In this document: positions 1-7,996 of the stretch, piece by piece | Layout of the letters: each line of letters starts with the position of its first letter | Position numbering within the stretch: the stretch's first letter is position 1 | Assembly (NCBI GenBank): GCA_900538355.1 | Contig: UPXS01000006.1 | Span: forward strand, 62,001-126,000 | From: an uncultured Veillonella sp. | Lineage (GTDB): Bacteria; Bacillota; Negativicutes; Veillonellales; Veillonellaceae | Direction: 5' to 3' | Length of the DNA stretch: 64,000 nucleotides | The notes under the pieces: generated by a model | The model's database searches: none | Told to the model about the DNA's origin: nothing | The model's input: only the letters and a program-made list of their open reading frames with translations | Made by a program: the position numbers and the translations under genes

Positions 1-370
1 TATAGTTTTCCTGACTAGAAACAATGCGGTCTACAAGGCCTTCATCATTTACATCTACAAAAATCATATACACATAGTTATCGCCGCTTTCATAAGAAAC
101 AGTCAAACCATGACGGCCCTCATGGAATAGCGCATCCTCCTCATACACATCGGTAATATGCATCACCTTGCACGTAACAGGCACATTATCAGCCTTAATA
201 GACTCAGTCATAGAGGATAAAAACTCAATACTTTCATTACGATTGCGGCCAATAATACCACGCCCTATGGACATGTACTCGCAATCCTCGGCTAGAATAT
301 TTTCAATGCCGTGAATATCTGCGGATTCGAGAATAGATTTTATCAATAAAAGAGCTTGTATTTCAGTCAT
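1..370 (-). CDS. NTF2/SnoaL-like protein, 3' end cut by window edge
   Basis: An open minus-strand frame starts at the ATG at 370, 7 bases after a GGAGG ribosome site, and runs off the left edge (123 codons visible). The start MTEIQALLLIKSILESAD and the later block HEGRHGLTVSYESGDNY align along their whole length with the protein at 5070-5840 (LIFKSALEYAD, YEGERGLAIAYNEMDNY), so the two are paralogues. The length and pattern, with an N-terminal helix, a segment resembling 'LLADNCQY' and a beta-rich remainder, suggest a SnoaL/NTF2-like cone fold. No catalytic residues can be assigned. Function unknown. Confidence 0.75.
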   Translation of the reverse strand, partial: MTEIQALLLIKSILESADIHGIENILAEDCEYMSIGRGIIGRNRNESIEFLSSMTESIKADNVPVTCKVMHITDVYEEDALFHEGRHGLTVSYESGDNYVYMIFVDVNDEGLVDRIVSSQENY

Positions 371-509
371 ACTACGCCTCCTATACGCTGTAATTAATAC
401 TGCTATTATTGTAACACAATTATAGTAACAAATACGGCTATTCTCTTGATTTTCTCCATATTTATCATATACTTATAAAGTACATATTGATTTAACATCG
501 GAGGTCCCC

Positions 510-1169
510 ATGAAATATACAACCATCGTTTTTGATTGCGACGGCACATTGCTCGATACGGCTACAGATTTAGCGAATGCTGTAAATCATGTACTACGTA
601 CACATAACTTCCCTGAAAAGTCTCTAGCAGAGGTAAAAGCAGCACTTGGTAATGCAGTAACGTACTTGATGCGTCAATGTTTACCAAGTTCTGTGGCAGA
701 TAACGAATTAGCTCCATACATTGAGGAATTCAAAGCTTATTATGGTGAGCACTTAAAAGATACAACAGCTCCTTACCCAGGCATTCTAGATATGCTTGAT
801 GTATTGCGTGACCAAGGTTATAAATTAGCCATTGTATCTAATAAAATTCAAGAAGGCGTTACACCTTTAAATAAAGAATATTTTGGCGATCGCTTACCTG
901 TTGCTATTGGTGAAAGACCAGGATTACAACGTAAACCAGCACCAGACATGGTACTCCAAGCATTAAAAGAGTTAAACTCTACTCCTGAAGAATCTATCTA
1001 TGTTGGTGACTCTGAAGTTGACGTTGCTACTGCAGAAAACTCCGACCTACTCTGTATCGGTGTTACCTGGGGCTTTAGAGAAGAATCTCTCCACCAAGAA
1101 TTAGGCGTAACACACATTGCTCGTAAAGCAGAAGATATTCTAAGCATTGTGGAAAACTTAAATAAATAA
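510..1169 (+). CDS. gph: HAD-family phosphatase, phosphoglycolate phosphatase-like
   Basis: The 219-residue protein has the HAD nucleophile motif FDCDGTLLDT at residues 8-17, a cap with an ALGNAV segment, motif II VSNK near residue 111, a conserved Lys in RKPAPD near residue 148 and motif III GDSEVD near residue 167. This is the Gph/PpaX type that hydrolyses small phosphoesters such as 2-phosphoglycolate or pyrophosphate. Substrate cannot be fixed from sequence. A GGAGG ribosome site precedes the ATG. It stands alone on the plus strand, divergent from the gene at the left edge, and is cytoplasmic (no signal peptide). Confidence 0.8.
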   Translation: MKYTTIVFDCDGTLLDTATDLANAVNHVLRTHNFPEKSLAEVKAALGNAVTYLMRQCLPSSVADNELAPYIEEFKAYYGEHLKDTTAPYPGILDMLDVLRDQGYKLAIVSNKIQEGVTPLNKEYFGDRLPVAIGERPGLQRKPAPDMVLQALKELNSTPEESIYVGDSEVDVATAENSDLLCIGVTWGFREESLHQELGVTHIARKAEDILSIVENLNK

Positions 1170-1288
1170 CATCCTAAATTATAATCATTAATCTATAACA
1201 AATTCATATAAAATAAACGATTTACTTCTTAGTTACATTTATGAGGCAGTACTTTCACATGGACACGCCGTCAATTCGATAGTTAGTG

Positions 1289-1351
1289 TATTGAACTTAA
1301 GGCCTATAAATGGGTCCAGTTTTAGCTAATCTTATAGAGATTGGCGGTGAT
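1289..1351 (+). repeat. Relic of type I toxin 5' leader
   Basis: This stretch keeps the leader sequence found ahead of the two small toxin genes at 6228 and 8137: ATTGAACTT, then AAATGGGTCC, then GCTAATC and GATTGGCGGTGAT. Past the ribosome site the toxin frame is gone and the sequence diverges. It lies in the gap between the HAD phosphatase and the YkvI-type gene, which otherwise shows only AT-rich DNA from 1170 to 1430. Confidence 0.65.
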
Positions 1352-1430
1352 GTTTCCATCAACTGAATCATTAGTATGATATAATATTATTTTGTATACT
1401 AAGTTATGTATTTGAAAGGAGGAAAATATA

Positions 1431-2834
1431 ATGCAACAATCATGGAAAATTGCATTTGCCTACATAGGCGTTATTGTAGGTGCAGGACTCTCGAGTGGAC
1501 AAGATCTTCTACAATATTTTATAAGTTTTGGCCAAATAGGTCTTATTGGTGTTCTATTACTAGGTCTATTAAATGCCGCATTTGGTAAAATCATGCTTTC
1601 TTTGGGGAGCTACTATCGTGCAGACAATCATGAAGAAGTTTTTACACAGATTTCCCATCCTATTATTACAAGAATACTTGATTTTGTACTAATCGCTGGT
1701 AGTTTTATTATGGGCTTCGTTATGATAGCCGGTGCAGGATCAAACTTAGAACAACAATTTGGACTTCCTTTTTGGGTTGGCGGATTAATTTGCTCACTTT
1801 TAATCATAACTGTATCATTTATGGACTTTGATAAAATTACCAGTGTTCTAGGTGTTTTTACACCTATTATGATTGTAATGATATTCATCATTACAGGTTA
1901 CTCTTTTATTGGTAAAAGTCATGATTGGGCTGCGTTAGATACTATAGCCCACACAATCAAACCAGCCACAAGCAATGTATGGTTTTCTGTCATTAATTAT
2001 TATTCTCTATGTGCTATGACAGCTGTTTCTATGGCCTTTATTTTAGGTGGTTCTGTTGTTCGTATTGGTATTGCTGAAAAAGGTGGCACTCGTGGCGGCC
2101 TATTAGTCGGATTAGTTGTTTTTATAGCTGCTATCTCTATTTATGCAAATCTAGATACAGTAAAAGATGCAGATTTGCCGATTCTTGCTATTGCCAATCA
2201 AATTCATCCTTGGCTAGCATATATATATGCAATCACAGTCTTTTCACTTATTTTTAATACAGCATTCTCTCTTTTTTATTCTATTGCTAGACGTTTTGCC
2301 AACGGCAGTACAAAAAGAATGAGAATTGTTATTATTTTTGTAGTGATCATAGGATATATATGTAGTTTCTTTGGTTTTAAAGATTTGATTAGTATCCTCT
2401 ACCCAATTCTCGGTTATATGGGGCTATTACTCCTAATTATTCTTATTTATGGCTGGCTCCGTGATCGTAAAGATATCATTATGGAAAAACTCTTCCGAAG
2501 AAAGATGCTCCATTTATCATTAAAAAAACATAGTCCTCACAAAAATCTTTCAAAAAAAGAACGTGAACTATTCCATACATTAGGTGATATTAGTCAAGCA
2601 GATACACAATCTCTTAAAGAAGATATTCATAATGAAGCAAAAGAAATACTTTCAAATACGGAAACAGTTCAAGAGCTAAAAGACTATGTAGAAGAGCATC
2701 TCTCAATAGACGAAGAAGTTATACATCAAAATATCAATATCCTACAAGAACAACAGGAAGAATCAAAATCAACTGAATCTTCTAAAGATAGACCTATCAA
2801 AAAGTCCAATATAAATAACAATGAAGTAAAATGA
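1431..2834 (+). CDS. YkvI-type membrane transporter
   Basis: A 467-residue integral membrane protein. About ten hydrophobic segments cover residues 5-345; the N-terminal GVIVGAGLSSGQDLLQYF resembles the unwound first helix of the APC/LeuT fold as seen in the YkvI family. After the last helix there is a charged, Lys/Glu/Gln-rich cytoplasmic tail of roughly 110 residues. Substrate unknown; YkvI proteins are poorly characterised. The start is chosen on AAAGGAGG placed 7 bases before the ATG. It overlaps the downstream thrE-like gene by 4 bases (ATGA), so both are translated from one message. An amino-acid related role is inferred from that coupling. Confidence 0.75.
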   Translation: MQQSWKIAFAYIGVIVGAGLSSGQDLLQYFISFGQIGLIGVLLLGLLNAAFGKIMLSLGSYYRADNHEEVFTQISHPIITRILDFVLIAGSFIMGFVMIAGAGSNLEQQFGLPFWVGGLICSLLIITVSFMDFDKITSVLGVFTPIMIVMIFIITGYSFIGKSHDWAALDTIAHTIKPATSNVWFSVINYYSLCAMTAVSMAFILGGSVVRIGIAEKGGTRGGLLVGLVVFIAAISIYANLDTVKDADLPILAIANQIHPWLAYIYAITVFSLIFNTAFSLFYSIARRFANGSTKRMRIVIIFVVIIGYICSFFGFKDLISILYPILGYMGLLLLIILIYGWLRDRKDIIMEKLFRRKMLHLSLKKHSPHKNLSKKERELFHTLGDISQADTQSLKEDIHNEAKEILSNTETVQELKDYVEEHLSIDEEVIHQNINILQEQQEESKSTESSKDRPIKKSNINNNEVK

Positions 2835-4075
2835 ATAACGAGGAAATAATGACAGGTGTGGAATTAGAAATTATACTAAAAGCTGGAAAAATACTACTTA
2901 GCAGTGGCGCCGAAATCAGTCGTACAGAGGATACTATGAACTACATAGCACGAGCTATGAATTTTAAAGATTTAGAAGCCTACGTATCCAATAGAGGTAT
3001 TTTTGCAACTGCTAAGAAAGCTGATGGAACTGAAATTACTCGTATTTATAACGTTCCTGAAGTCGATATTAACCTCAGTAAAATTGAATCTGTTAATGCT
3101 CTCTCCCGACGTATCACACAAAAAAATATTACTATTGAGGAGATTGAAAGTGAACTTAATCAAATTGATACCATGTCAGACTATTCTTTTTTTTGGAGAT
3201 TAGTAGCTTATACGTTAGGAGCTTCGGGCTTTAGCTATGCAATTGGTAGTTCTATAACAGACTCTATAATTGCCGGTATTATAGGCTTAATATTAGGCGT
3301 CTATATGTGTACCATCAAACGCATACTTAGCTCTGATGTATTGATTACCATTTTAGGTAGTATTCTAATAGCCTTATTGGGTAATCTCTTTATCCACTTT
3401 GAATTAGGCTCCAACCTATCAGTTATATTACTAGGGGCCATGATTGACATTGTTCCCGGAGTTCCTTTCGTCAATGCTATTAGAGAGTATAGCCAGAATA
3501 ACTATAATACAGGAATAACCCTTATGATGGGCGCGTTACTTACCTGTATTTCAATGGCTGTAGGGGTCGCAGTAGTACAATCACTACTCTTCAACACACA
3601 AATGATTCCTCTTTATACCTCTAATTTAGATACTAATTCCTTAACCTCTATGTTTATGCGTAGTATAATGGCTGGTATTGGTACGACAGCATTTGCAATC
3701 TTATTCCGTGTAGCTAAACAACATTTTATCGATTGTACAATATTAGGATTCATCTCATGGTTCTTGTTCTTAACATTATCTTCACTACAGTCTAATGTTA
3801 TGCTCTCCATATTCATCAGTGGTTTTATCATCGCCATAGCATCAAGAATATTGGCTGTTAAACGGAAATGCCCTGCTATAGTTTTCCTAATGACTAGCTT
3901 ATTCCCTTTACTACCAGGGCTCAGCTTTTATCGATCCATTTATTATATGCTAATGGGACAAGAAACTATTGCCATTAGCTTCGCAAAAGAATCCTTTTTG
4001 ATAGCTTTTACAATTGCTATATCTATCGTAATTGTAAAACATATAAAACCACCACGAATCAAAAAACACTTATAA
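2831..4075 (+). CDS. thrE: Threonine/serine exporter, ThrE family
   Basis: The 414-residue protein joins the two halves of the ThrE family in one chain. The N-terminal soluble part (residues 1-110) holds the conserved AGKILLSSGAEISRTEDTM. About ten membrane helices follow, with GAMIDIVPGVPFVNAIRE (near residue 205) typical of ThrE and a second half resembling ThrE_2 (CPAIVFLMTSLFPLLPGLS). Members export threonine and serine using the proton gradient. The start overlaps the preceding transporter gene by 4 bases. A strong terminator hairpin follows at 4121-4166. Confidence 0.85.
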   Translation: MNNEEIMTGVELEIILKAGKILLSSGAEISRTEDTMNYIARAMNFKDLEAYVSNRGIFATAKKADGTEITRIYNVPEVDINLSKIESVNALSRRITQKNITIEEIESELNQIDTMSDYSFFWRLVAYTLGASGFSYAIGSSITDSIIAGIIGLILGVYMCTIKRILSSDVLITILGSILIALLGNLFIHFELGSNLSVILLGAMIDIVPGVPFVNAIREYSQNNYNTGITLMMGALLTCISMAVGVAVVQSLLFNTQMIPLYTSNLDTNSLTSMFMRSIMAGIGTTAFAILFRVAKQHFIDCTILGFISWFLFLTLSSLQSNVMLSIFISGFIIAIASRILAVKRKCPAIVFLMTSLFPLLPGLSFYRSIYYMLMGQETIAISFAKESFLIAFTIAISIVIVKHIKPPRIKKHL

Positions 4076-4120
4076 ATAATATAACGTTATAACCAATTCA
4101 TATAAATTACTTGCCCGACA

Positions 4121-4166
4121 AAAGAGGTTCCTATAAGTCACTACTGTGACCATTAGGAACCTCTTT
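4121..4166. terminator. Bidirectional terminator hairpin after thrE
   Basis: Perfect 13-bp inverted repeat, AAAGAGGTTCCTA against TAGGAACCTCTTT, with an inner 5-bp stem GTCAC/GTGAC. A/T runs on both sides allow termination of thrE (plus) and the gene ending at 4201 (minus). The same two-tier design recurs at 6089-6126 and 7997-8036. Confidence 0.85.
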
Positions 4167-4200
4167 TATTTATAACTATATTGTGCTAATTAGATATCAC

Positions 4201-4797
4201 TTATTTATAGCTGAACTGCGCATCCATAATCATTTGGCGCAACTGCTCAATGCGAATACCTTCAGGTAGCTTGTCTCTATAAAACTGCAAATTATAATAG
4301 TAACGAGTATCTTCATAATCAGTAACTAATACCATATCCGTCCTATTATGTAATGGCCAGCCATACATAAATTCGGCTAGCAAACTACGCACACCATCAT
4401 TATTGACCCCTATTACATCATGCTTAACAGGCAATACCATCTTTACGGTAGGTTCAGGAACCGTCCTATCTTTAACAATCTCATTAACCTCAGCATCTAA
4501 CGTGGAACTCGTACTATCAATAGATCTAGCCTTTACATGCATAAATACCCCATCAGAGGTTCTAAACGCCCTACCATCAATGTCCTTCGTTTCACCCTGT
4601 GTTTCGATAGCATTCTTTAATACTCGGAATTGATACGGTCCATAAAACTTTGTATCTGTAATAGCATCTAATGCCGCATCATATTGACCATTATGTACAT
4701 TCGTAACATGCATAAAAGGCTTTATATCGCTAGCTTGTGAAAGCATTGGTACGGCTAAACACAAACCTAGACTAAGTAGTGTAATATAACGTTTCAT
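4201..4797 (-). CDS. Secreted protein of unknown function
   Basis: The 198-residue product starts at MKRYITLLSLG; the ATG at 4797 follows GGGGGATG. It has a clear signal peptide: basic MKR, a hydrophobic core LLSLGLCLAVPML, and likely cleavage after SQAS. The mature part is mixed alpha/beta with no lipobox and no motif I recognise. A repeated theme is the DYEDTRYYYNLQFY segment near residue 170. Probably periplasmic or envelope-associated. It stands alone, convergent with thrE. Confidence 0.55.
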   Translation of the reverse strand: MKRYITLLSLGLCLAVPMLSQASDIKPFMHVTNVHNGQYDAALDAITDTKFYGPYQFRVLKNAIETQGETKDIDGRAFRTSDGVFMHVKARSIDSTSSTLDAEVNEIVKDRTVPEPTVKMVLPVKHDVIGVNNDGVRSLLAEFMYGWPLHNRTDMVLVTDYEDTRYYYNLQFYRDKLPEGIRIEQLRQMIMDAQFSYK

Positions 4798-4881
4798 ACA
4801 CACATCCCCCATTGAACACTAATATTAACTGTATTGTAACATAATAAGAAGATATTCATGAAAATGATGATTGAAGGCATG

Positions 4882-4973
4882 AAAAAAGGTCCGACTGTGA
4901 AGTCAGACCGTTTCTTCAATATTAAAACTTAGAAGCGAAGTCTGGCGACCAAACCATTTATGCCTCACTTTGA
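4882..4973 (-). ncRNA. Orphan copy of the type I antitoxin RNA
   Basis: This matches the antisense RNA units at 6346-6437 and 8255-8347: an extended -10 promoter TGATATAAT (minus strand, 4979-4987), the body with GAGGCATAAATGGTTTGG, and a terminator at 4888-4909 where GGTCTGAC pairs with GTCGGACC ahead of six T. Relative to the other copies one stem G-U pair becomes A-U, so the stem is kept. No toxin frame is left beside it. Read as a decayed module or a free-standing small RNA. Confidence 0.6.
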
Positions 4974-5069
4974 TATAAATTATATCATATCTAAATAGGG
5001 AAAGGAGGCTCATACGATTTCTTTTTTATTTTAAAGCATAATGAACCTATTCAAGAAATAATATGCAAA

Positions 5070-5840
5070 CTAAGCTTCACTGTCGTCAATATAAATATGT
5101 ACAGAATTTGCTGGCCCCGCTAAACTACGGCCGATTTCAATCGTCATAGGTCCATACTTTATAAAGGATCTATTATTCTTATCATTAATTATATGTGGCA
5201 TAGTATAGAAAAATAAATTCATTATCTTATCAAAGTCATTTATAATTTCTTCCTTACCTAACAACAAAATAGGTTCTTGATTTTTTCTTTGAAAATGTAC
5301 ACAGCATTCATCAGCAAGTGAATCATAAAAAGAATGCTTATCTACATATCCAGTTTCTAACCAAATACTAATGGCCGTAAGCCAATCCAAAAAATCAACA
5401 GGCTTCTTATAAAAAATGTAATCTATAGGTGGGGAATTATATTCAGCACGATGTTTATCAATTCTAAAACTCGGAATTTCATTACTAACAATAATTTTGT
5501 TAATAAAATTATTTGAATCTAACTCAATAAACATACCTATAGCATAATTGTCCATTTCATTGTATGCAATAGCGAGCCCTCTTTCACCTTCATAAAAAAA
5601 CTCTTTTTCGTTGGTCCCCTCACTAAGTGTCATCATATGTGCATACACAGCTAAATTATCATCTCTGGTCCTTTTTGCCATTGAATTTAGAAAATCATAT
5701 ACTTCTATCTTTCCATTTTTTAATATATTCCTCTCAACATTAATATACTGACAATTATCTGCTAACAAATTATTAATCCCCTTAAAATCAGCATATTCTA
5801 ATGCAGATTTAAATATTAATAATACATGATTTACATTCAT
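5070..5840 (-). CDS. Two-domain NTF2/SnoaL-like protein
   Basis: The 256-residue protein has no signal peptide or membrane segment. Residues 1-125 align with the edge-truncated gene at 1-370. The second half (about 130-256) starts with another helix-rich segment, SIWLETGYVDKHSFYDSLADECCVHF, which resembles the first domain's opening, so the protein looks like a tandem of two SnoaL/NTF2-like domains. This is inference from pattern and not a profile match. GGCGGTG lies ahead of the ATG. It stands alone between repeat-family copies. Function unknown. Confidence 0.6.
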   Translation of the reverse strand: MNVNHVLLIFKSALEYADFKGINNLLADNCQYINVERNILKNGKIEVYDFLNSMAKRTRDDNLAVYAHMMTLSEGTNEKEFFYEGERGLAIAYNEMDNYAIGMFIELDSNNFINKIIVSNEIPSFRIDKHRAEYNSPPIDYIFYKKPVDFLDWLTAISIWLETGYVDKHSFYDSLADECCVHFQRKNQEPILLLGKEEIINDFDKIMNLFFYTMPHIINDKNNRSFIKYGPMTIEIGRSLAGPANSVHIYIDDSEA

Positions 5841-6088
5841 CTAGGACACCGCCTTCAATAAAAGAAAAACTAATCATTAGCGCCTTAATAACTGAATTGA
5901 CTACAATAAAACAAATCATACCACGTGCAGCTCATAATAATTTCATTATATAGTAAAAATTTATTGAAATAAATCTATAAAACCCAAAATTCAGAACGAT
6001 AGATAAGACTCTTTTTACTATAAGATGAATTCTAAAATATATTACGACAAATAAAAAGATATTGATTAAAATAATTACAAAACGAAAA
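5841..6088. other. AT-rich gap without a gene
   Basis: The stretch of about 250 bases between the NTF2-like gene and the hairpin at 6089 is strongly AT-rich. I see no open frame with a ribosome site and no RNA gene in it. Confidence 0.6.
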
Positions 6089-6126
6089 AGGTTCCTATTG
6101 GTCACCTAGGTGACTATTAGGAACCT
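6089..6126. terminator. Two-tier hairpin upstream of toxin copy A
   Basis: AGGTTCCTA pairs with TAGGAACCT, enclosing GGTCACCTAGGTGAC with a self-complementary centre. It is nearly identical to 7997-8036 and similar to 4121-4166. No gene ends beside this copy, so it belongs to the mobile or duplicated repeat unit that also carries the toxin module. Confidence 0.65.
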
Positions 6127-6134
6127 CTAATCTA

Positions 6135-6163
6135 TTTACTTTTATAATTAACACCACTATATT
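6135..6163 (+). promoter_or_regulatory. Probable promoter of toxin copy A
   Basis: TTTACT (6135-6140) and TATATT (6158-6163) are separated by 17 bases. The same pair with the same spacing is kept in copy B at 8044-8072. Transcription would begin near 6170 and give a leader of about 58 bases before the small toxin frame. Confidence 0.45.
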
Positions 6164-6227
6164 GAAATTGAGGCCTCTAAATGGGTCCAGCCTTTGCTAA
6201 TCAACTCGAAGATTGGCGGTGATCAAT

Positions 6228-6305
6228 ATGAGTACATTCAAAGTGTTATCGTTGATGATTTCCTTTGGCATACTTGTGGCGACCATTATCATGGCAGCAA
6301 AGTGA
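6228..6305 (+). CDS. Putative type I toxin peptide, copy A (25 aa)
   Basis: The frame encodes a 25-residue hydrophobic peptide beginning MSTFKVLSLMISFGI, continuing through a single membrane span and ending in a Lys. The ribosome site GGCGGTGATC differs by one base from the perfect anti-16S match. The MSTxxxLxxMIxFG opening resembles the Hol_Tox/TxpA-BsrG type of membrane toxins. Copy B at 8137-8214 encodes the identical peptide despite silent changes, which supports selection on the protein. A minus-strand RNA unit lies across the 3' side, as in type I toxin-antitoxin pairs. Toxicity itself is inferred. Confidence 0.65.
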   Translation: MSTFKVLSLMISFGILVATIIMAAK

Positions 6306-6345
6306 TTGACCTCTAGCTAAAAGCTAGCTTTCTAATTGGGGCATG

Positions 6346-6437
6346 AAAAAAGGCCCGACATAGAAGTCAGACCGTTTCTTCAATTTTACTTACTAGAAGC
6401 GAAGTCTGGCGTCCAAACCATTTATGCCTCACTTTGA
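6346..6437 (-). ncRNA. Putative antitoxin RNA, copy A
   Basis: On the minus strand an extended -10 motif TGATATAAT (6443-6451) would start a transcript near 6437. It ends at a hairpin (6352-6373) with an 8-bp stem GGTCTGAC/GTCGGGCC and six T. That stem closes only on the minus strand through G-U pairs; on the plus strand it has two mismatches, so the direction is clear. The RNA, about 90 bases, is complementary to the 3' untranslated part of the toxin message. Confidence 0.6.
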
Positions 6438-6456
6438 TATAAATTATATCATATCT

Positions 6457-6494
6457 AAATAGGGAAAGGAATCAAAGGATTTCTTTCCCTATTT
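6457..6494 (+). terminator. Possible terminator of the toxin A message
   Basis: A perfect 12-bp inverted repeat, AAATAGGGAAAG (6457-6468) with CTTTCCCTATTT (6483-6494), sits just past the antitoxin promoter. If it ends the toxin message, that message would cover the whole antitoxin RNA. Confidence 0.5.
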
Positions 6495-6568
6495 TCAATT
6501 ACAAATGTTTATGGTGCATACGATAGTGACTTATATCATCGACAAGATATCCTCTTAATTGCTATATT

Positions 6569-6574
6569 TATAAT
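6569..6574 (+). promoter_or_regulatory. -10 element for the riboswitch transcript
   Basis: TATAAT lies 7 bases before the first pairing element of the riboswitch at 6581. I could not find a convincing -35 box at standard spacing. Confidence 0.4.
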
Positions 6575-6580
6575 ATATTA

Positions 6581-6660
6581 CTACTGGGCTGACGGATTCG
6601 TAGAATTGACTACATGCACAGTAGCGCACATCGTGTGATAGCCGACCGTCTGGGCAAGCT
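6581..6660 (+). promoter_or_regulatory. ZTP (pfl) riboswitch
   Basis: The order of elements matches the pfl/ZTP motif: P1 CTACTG (6581-6586) pairs with CAGTAG (6619-6624); GGCTGACGGA follows P1; a small P2 stem GTAG/CTAC (6600-6603/6610-6613) is followed by ATG; after a linker hairpin GCACA/TGTG comes the hallmark GCCGACCGTCTGGGCA (6641-6656). ZTP riboswitches sense the purine intermediate ZMP/ZTP, which rises when 10-formyl-folate is scarce, and switch genes on. The expression platform is the terminator at 6644-6682, which consumes the ligand-binding CCGTCTG. Target: the OFA transporter at 6749. Confidence 0.8.
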
Positions 6661-6682
6661 TTTGTTCAGGCGGTCTTTTTTT
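6644..6682 (+). terminator. Riboswitch-controlled intrinsic terminator
   Basis: GACCGTCTG (6644-6652) pairs with CAGGCGGTC (6667-6675, one G-U) and is followed by seven T. The 5' arm is the conserved 3' part of the ZTP aptamer, so aptamer folding and termination are mutually exclusive. Confidence 0.85.
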
Positions 6683-6748
6683 GTTCTCTCATAGCAAATT
6701 TGCTATATAAATTTTTAATCATTTCACCGATATGAAAGGAGTTTTCTT

Positions 6749-7969
6749 ATGAGAAATCGTTGGCTTATTGCACTAGCTGCCATTGGTCTGCATATATCCA
6801 TCGGTAGTGTGTACGCATGGAGCGTGCTCACACGACCTATTATGGCAGATATGGGATTTACTATGTCTCAAACAACATGGACCTTCTCCCTAGCTATCCT
6901 GATGCTTGGACTGTCTGCAGGCTTTTTAGGATCCTTTGCAGAAAAAATAGGTCCTAAGAAAAGCGGCCTTCTTGCTATGTTATTCTGGGTGGCAGGCCTA
7001 TTAGGCACTGCTTATGCACTTAGTGTCCATAATCTTACCTTACTCTATCTCTTCTATGGTATCATCGGTGGTATCGGATTAGGTATTGGTTATATAACAC
7101 CAGTTTCTACACTGGTAAAATACTTTCCAAATCGCCCAGGATTTGCCACCGGGTTAGCCATTATGGGTTTTGGATTTGCTTCACTCATTGCAGGTCCACT
7201 TATGCAATTCCTCGTAGCTCAAGTTGGATTAGTAAATAACTTTATTATCCTCGGCGTAATCTATCTAGTGATTATGGGCGCGTCTTCTCTTTATTTGAAA
7301 GCACCTCAACAAAAACAACCACCTCGAACTGCGAAAGATAAATCCACTATGTATGTTCATAACCACGGCATGCTAGCCAATGATGCTATGAAAACTTGGC
7401 AATTTGGTGCCCTTTGGTGGATTTTCTTTATTAATATTACCTGTGGTATAGGTCTTCTATCCTTAGCATCCCCTATGGCACAAGAAACCATTGGTATGAC
7501 ACCTGCAGCAGCTGCATCACTAGTTGGTATCATCGGTATCTTCAATGGTGGAGGCCGTATTGTGTGGTCTACTATCTCCGACTACTTTGGCCGTGCACAA
7601 ACTTACATACTATTCTTTATTATACAAATCATCGCATTCTACGTACTTGCCGAAACCAATAATGCTCTAACATTCCAAGTTTTAATTCTTCTCATTATCA
7701 CCTGCTATGGCGGCGGATTCGCCTGTATGCCAGCATATCTTGCAGACCTCTATGGCATACGCCAACTCTCCACTATTCATGGCCGCATTCTAACCGCTTG
7801 GGGATTAGCTGGTATAGTTGGTCCTATGCTCGTATCATACTTTCACGAAGCAGGATATGGATATACTACAGCCTTAGTATGCTTTGCTCTTCTATTCGTA
7901 TTAAATACAATTATTGCTATAATCTTAAGAATATACGGCAAACGAGGTCTGCATAAAAGATACTGTTAA
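6749..7969 (+). CDS. MFS transporter, oxalate/formate antiporter (OFA) family
   Basis: A 406-residue protein with twelve predicted membrane helices. The start (RWLIALAAIGLHISIGSVYAWSVL) is characteristic of OFA-family carriers such as OxlT and YhjX, as are the loop-2 stretch GSFAEKIGPKKSG and the second-half GIFNGGGRIVWSTISDYFGR. These carriers move small carboxylates such as oxalate, formate or pyruvate. AAAGGAG lies 8 bases before the ATG. It is preceded by a ZTP riboswitch, which suggests a link with one-carbon (formate) supply; that substrate is inference. Monocistronic, closed by the hairpin at 7997-8036. Confidence 0.8.
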   Translation: MRNRWLIALAAIGLHISIGSVYAWSVLTRPIMADMGFTMSQTTWTFSLAILMLGLSAGFLGSFAEKIGPKKSGLLAMLFWVAGLLGTAYALSVHNLTLLYLFYGIIGGIGLGIGYITPVSTLVKYFPNRPGFATGLAIMGFGFASLIAGPLMQFLVAQVGLVNNFIILGVIYLVIMGASSLYLKAPQQKQPPRTAKDKSTMYVHNHGMLANDAMKTWQFGALWWIFFINITCGIGLLSLASPMAQETIGMTPAAAASLVGIIGIFNGGGRIVWSTISDYFGRAQTYILFFIIQIIAFYVLAETNNALTFQVLILLIITCYGGGFACMPAYLADLYGIRQLSTIHGRILTAWGLAGIVGPMLVSYFHEAGYGYTTALVCFALLFVLNTIIAIILRIYGKRGLHKRYC

Positions 7970-7996
7970 ATCCCCCGAACTAATTACAAAACGAAA

